Shown here: piece after piece, positions 5,917 through 6,119 of the stretch
Numbering within the stretch: the stretch's first letter is position 1
Layout: each line of letters begins with the position of its first letter
From: an uncultured Bacteroidales bacterium
GTDB taxonomy: Bacteria; Bacteroidota; Bacteroidia; Bacteroidales; P3
Assembly (NCBI GenBank): GCA_947176875.1
Contig: CAMWSI010000053.1
Coordinates: 1 to 6,119, forward strand
Reading direction: 5' to 3'
Length of the DNA stretch: 6,119 nt
Made by a program: the position numbers and the translations under genes
The notes under the pieces: model-generated
What the model was told of the DNA's origin: nothing
Database searches by the model: none
What the model saw: the letters and a program-made list of their open reading frames with translations, nothing else

Positions 5917-6119
5917 ATGATGAAGAAAGCAGTGTTGATGCTGGGTTTGGTGGCCATATTGGCGGCCCCCATGACGGTAAAGGCCGGCGGTGTGTATGAG
6001 GGACCGGCCAAGGGAACTTCCATACTCGGAGCCCGCTTGGTGCTGTCGAACATCCTAGGTGCCAACGTGCCATCCGACTCCGATTTGGCGCAGGTTTGGA
6101 AATGCACGTTCACGATAGG
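5917..6119 (+). CDS. Exported protein of unknown function, 3' end outside the window
   Basis: The first 67 codons are visible; the frame is open to the window edge. Residues 1-23 are a clear signal peptide (MMKK, hydrophobic AVLMLGLVAILAAP, then MTVKA with likely cleavage before GG). The mature start reads GGVYEGPAKGTSILGARLVLS, then NILGANVPSDSDLAQVWKCT. I do not recognise the family, and too little is present to assign one. ATG 5917 and ATG 5920 are adjacent candidate starts that give a normal signal peptide. An in-frame ATG at 5872 overlaps the pepP stop as ATGA and would add 15 mostly polar and basic residues before the signal peptide. There is no Shine-Dalgarno at 5917, only the AT-rich stretch usual in Bacteroidota. 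No terminator or clear promoter separates it from pepP, so it is probably the next gene of the same unit. Confidence 0.8.
   Translation, partial: MMKKAVLMLGLVAILAAPMTVKAGGVYEGPAKGTSILGARLVLSNILGANVPSDSDLAQVWKCTFTI

Overview
The window looks like a chromosomal segment from a member of the Bacteroidota, probably the order Bacteroidales. Four signs agree. The promoters have the phylum's -7 box (TAnnTTTG). Most starts lack a strong Shine-Dalgarno sequence. One gene encodes a gingipain-type protease with a type IX secretion (T9SS) C-terminal sorting domain. Upstream lies an rnr-rpmH arrangement with Bacteroidota-like protein sequences. Genus cannot be fixed from sequence alone. All genes are on the plus strand and coding regions are GC-rich at third positions, while the spacers are more AT-rich.

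Layout. Positions 1-308 hold the 3' end of the RNase R gene (rnr), with an in-frame amber codon at 75-77 just before the S1 RNA-binding domain. Positions 309-430 hold a Bacteroidota-type promoter and a leader with a hairpin near the predicted mRNA 5' end. They drive rpmH (431-577, ribosomal protein bL34, 48 residues). A strong intrinsic terminator (683-722) ends that unit. The 319-base spacer 578-896 holds this terminator, a weaker promoter (747-779) and a GC-rich leader with short repeats.

From 897 a second unit begins. A 1187-residue secreted cysteine protease of family C25 (897-4460) is closest in motif pattern to lysine-gingipain Kgp. It has a propeptide, caspase-like catalytic domain, Ig-like domains, a jelly-roll-like domain and a T9SS sorting tail. 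After 26 bases and a near-perfect Shine-Dalgarno comes a cytoplasmic Xaa-Pro aminopeptidase of family M24 (4487-5875). Its stop overlaps or nearly abuts an exported protein of unknown function that runs off the window (5917-6119). No terminator is visible between these three genes, so they are probably co-transcribed.

How they may work together (inference): the surface protease cuts extracellular protein after lysine, and the cytoplasmic aminopeptidase P finishes imported peptides whose second residue is proline. This suggests an amino-acid scavenging unit. I see no mobile element, CRISPR array, tRNA or rRNA. The items most worth a second look are the amber codon in rnr and the Kgp-like protease, which keeps the Lys-specificity residues but lacks the recognisable haemagglutinin/adhesin repeats of Kgp.
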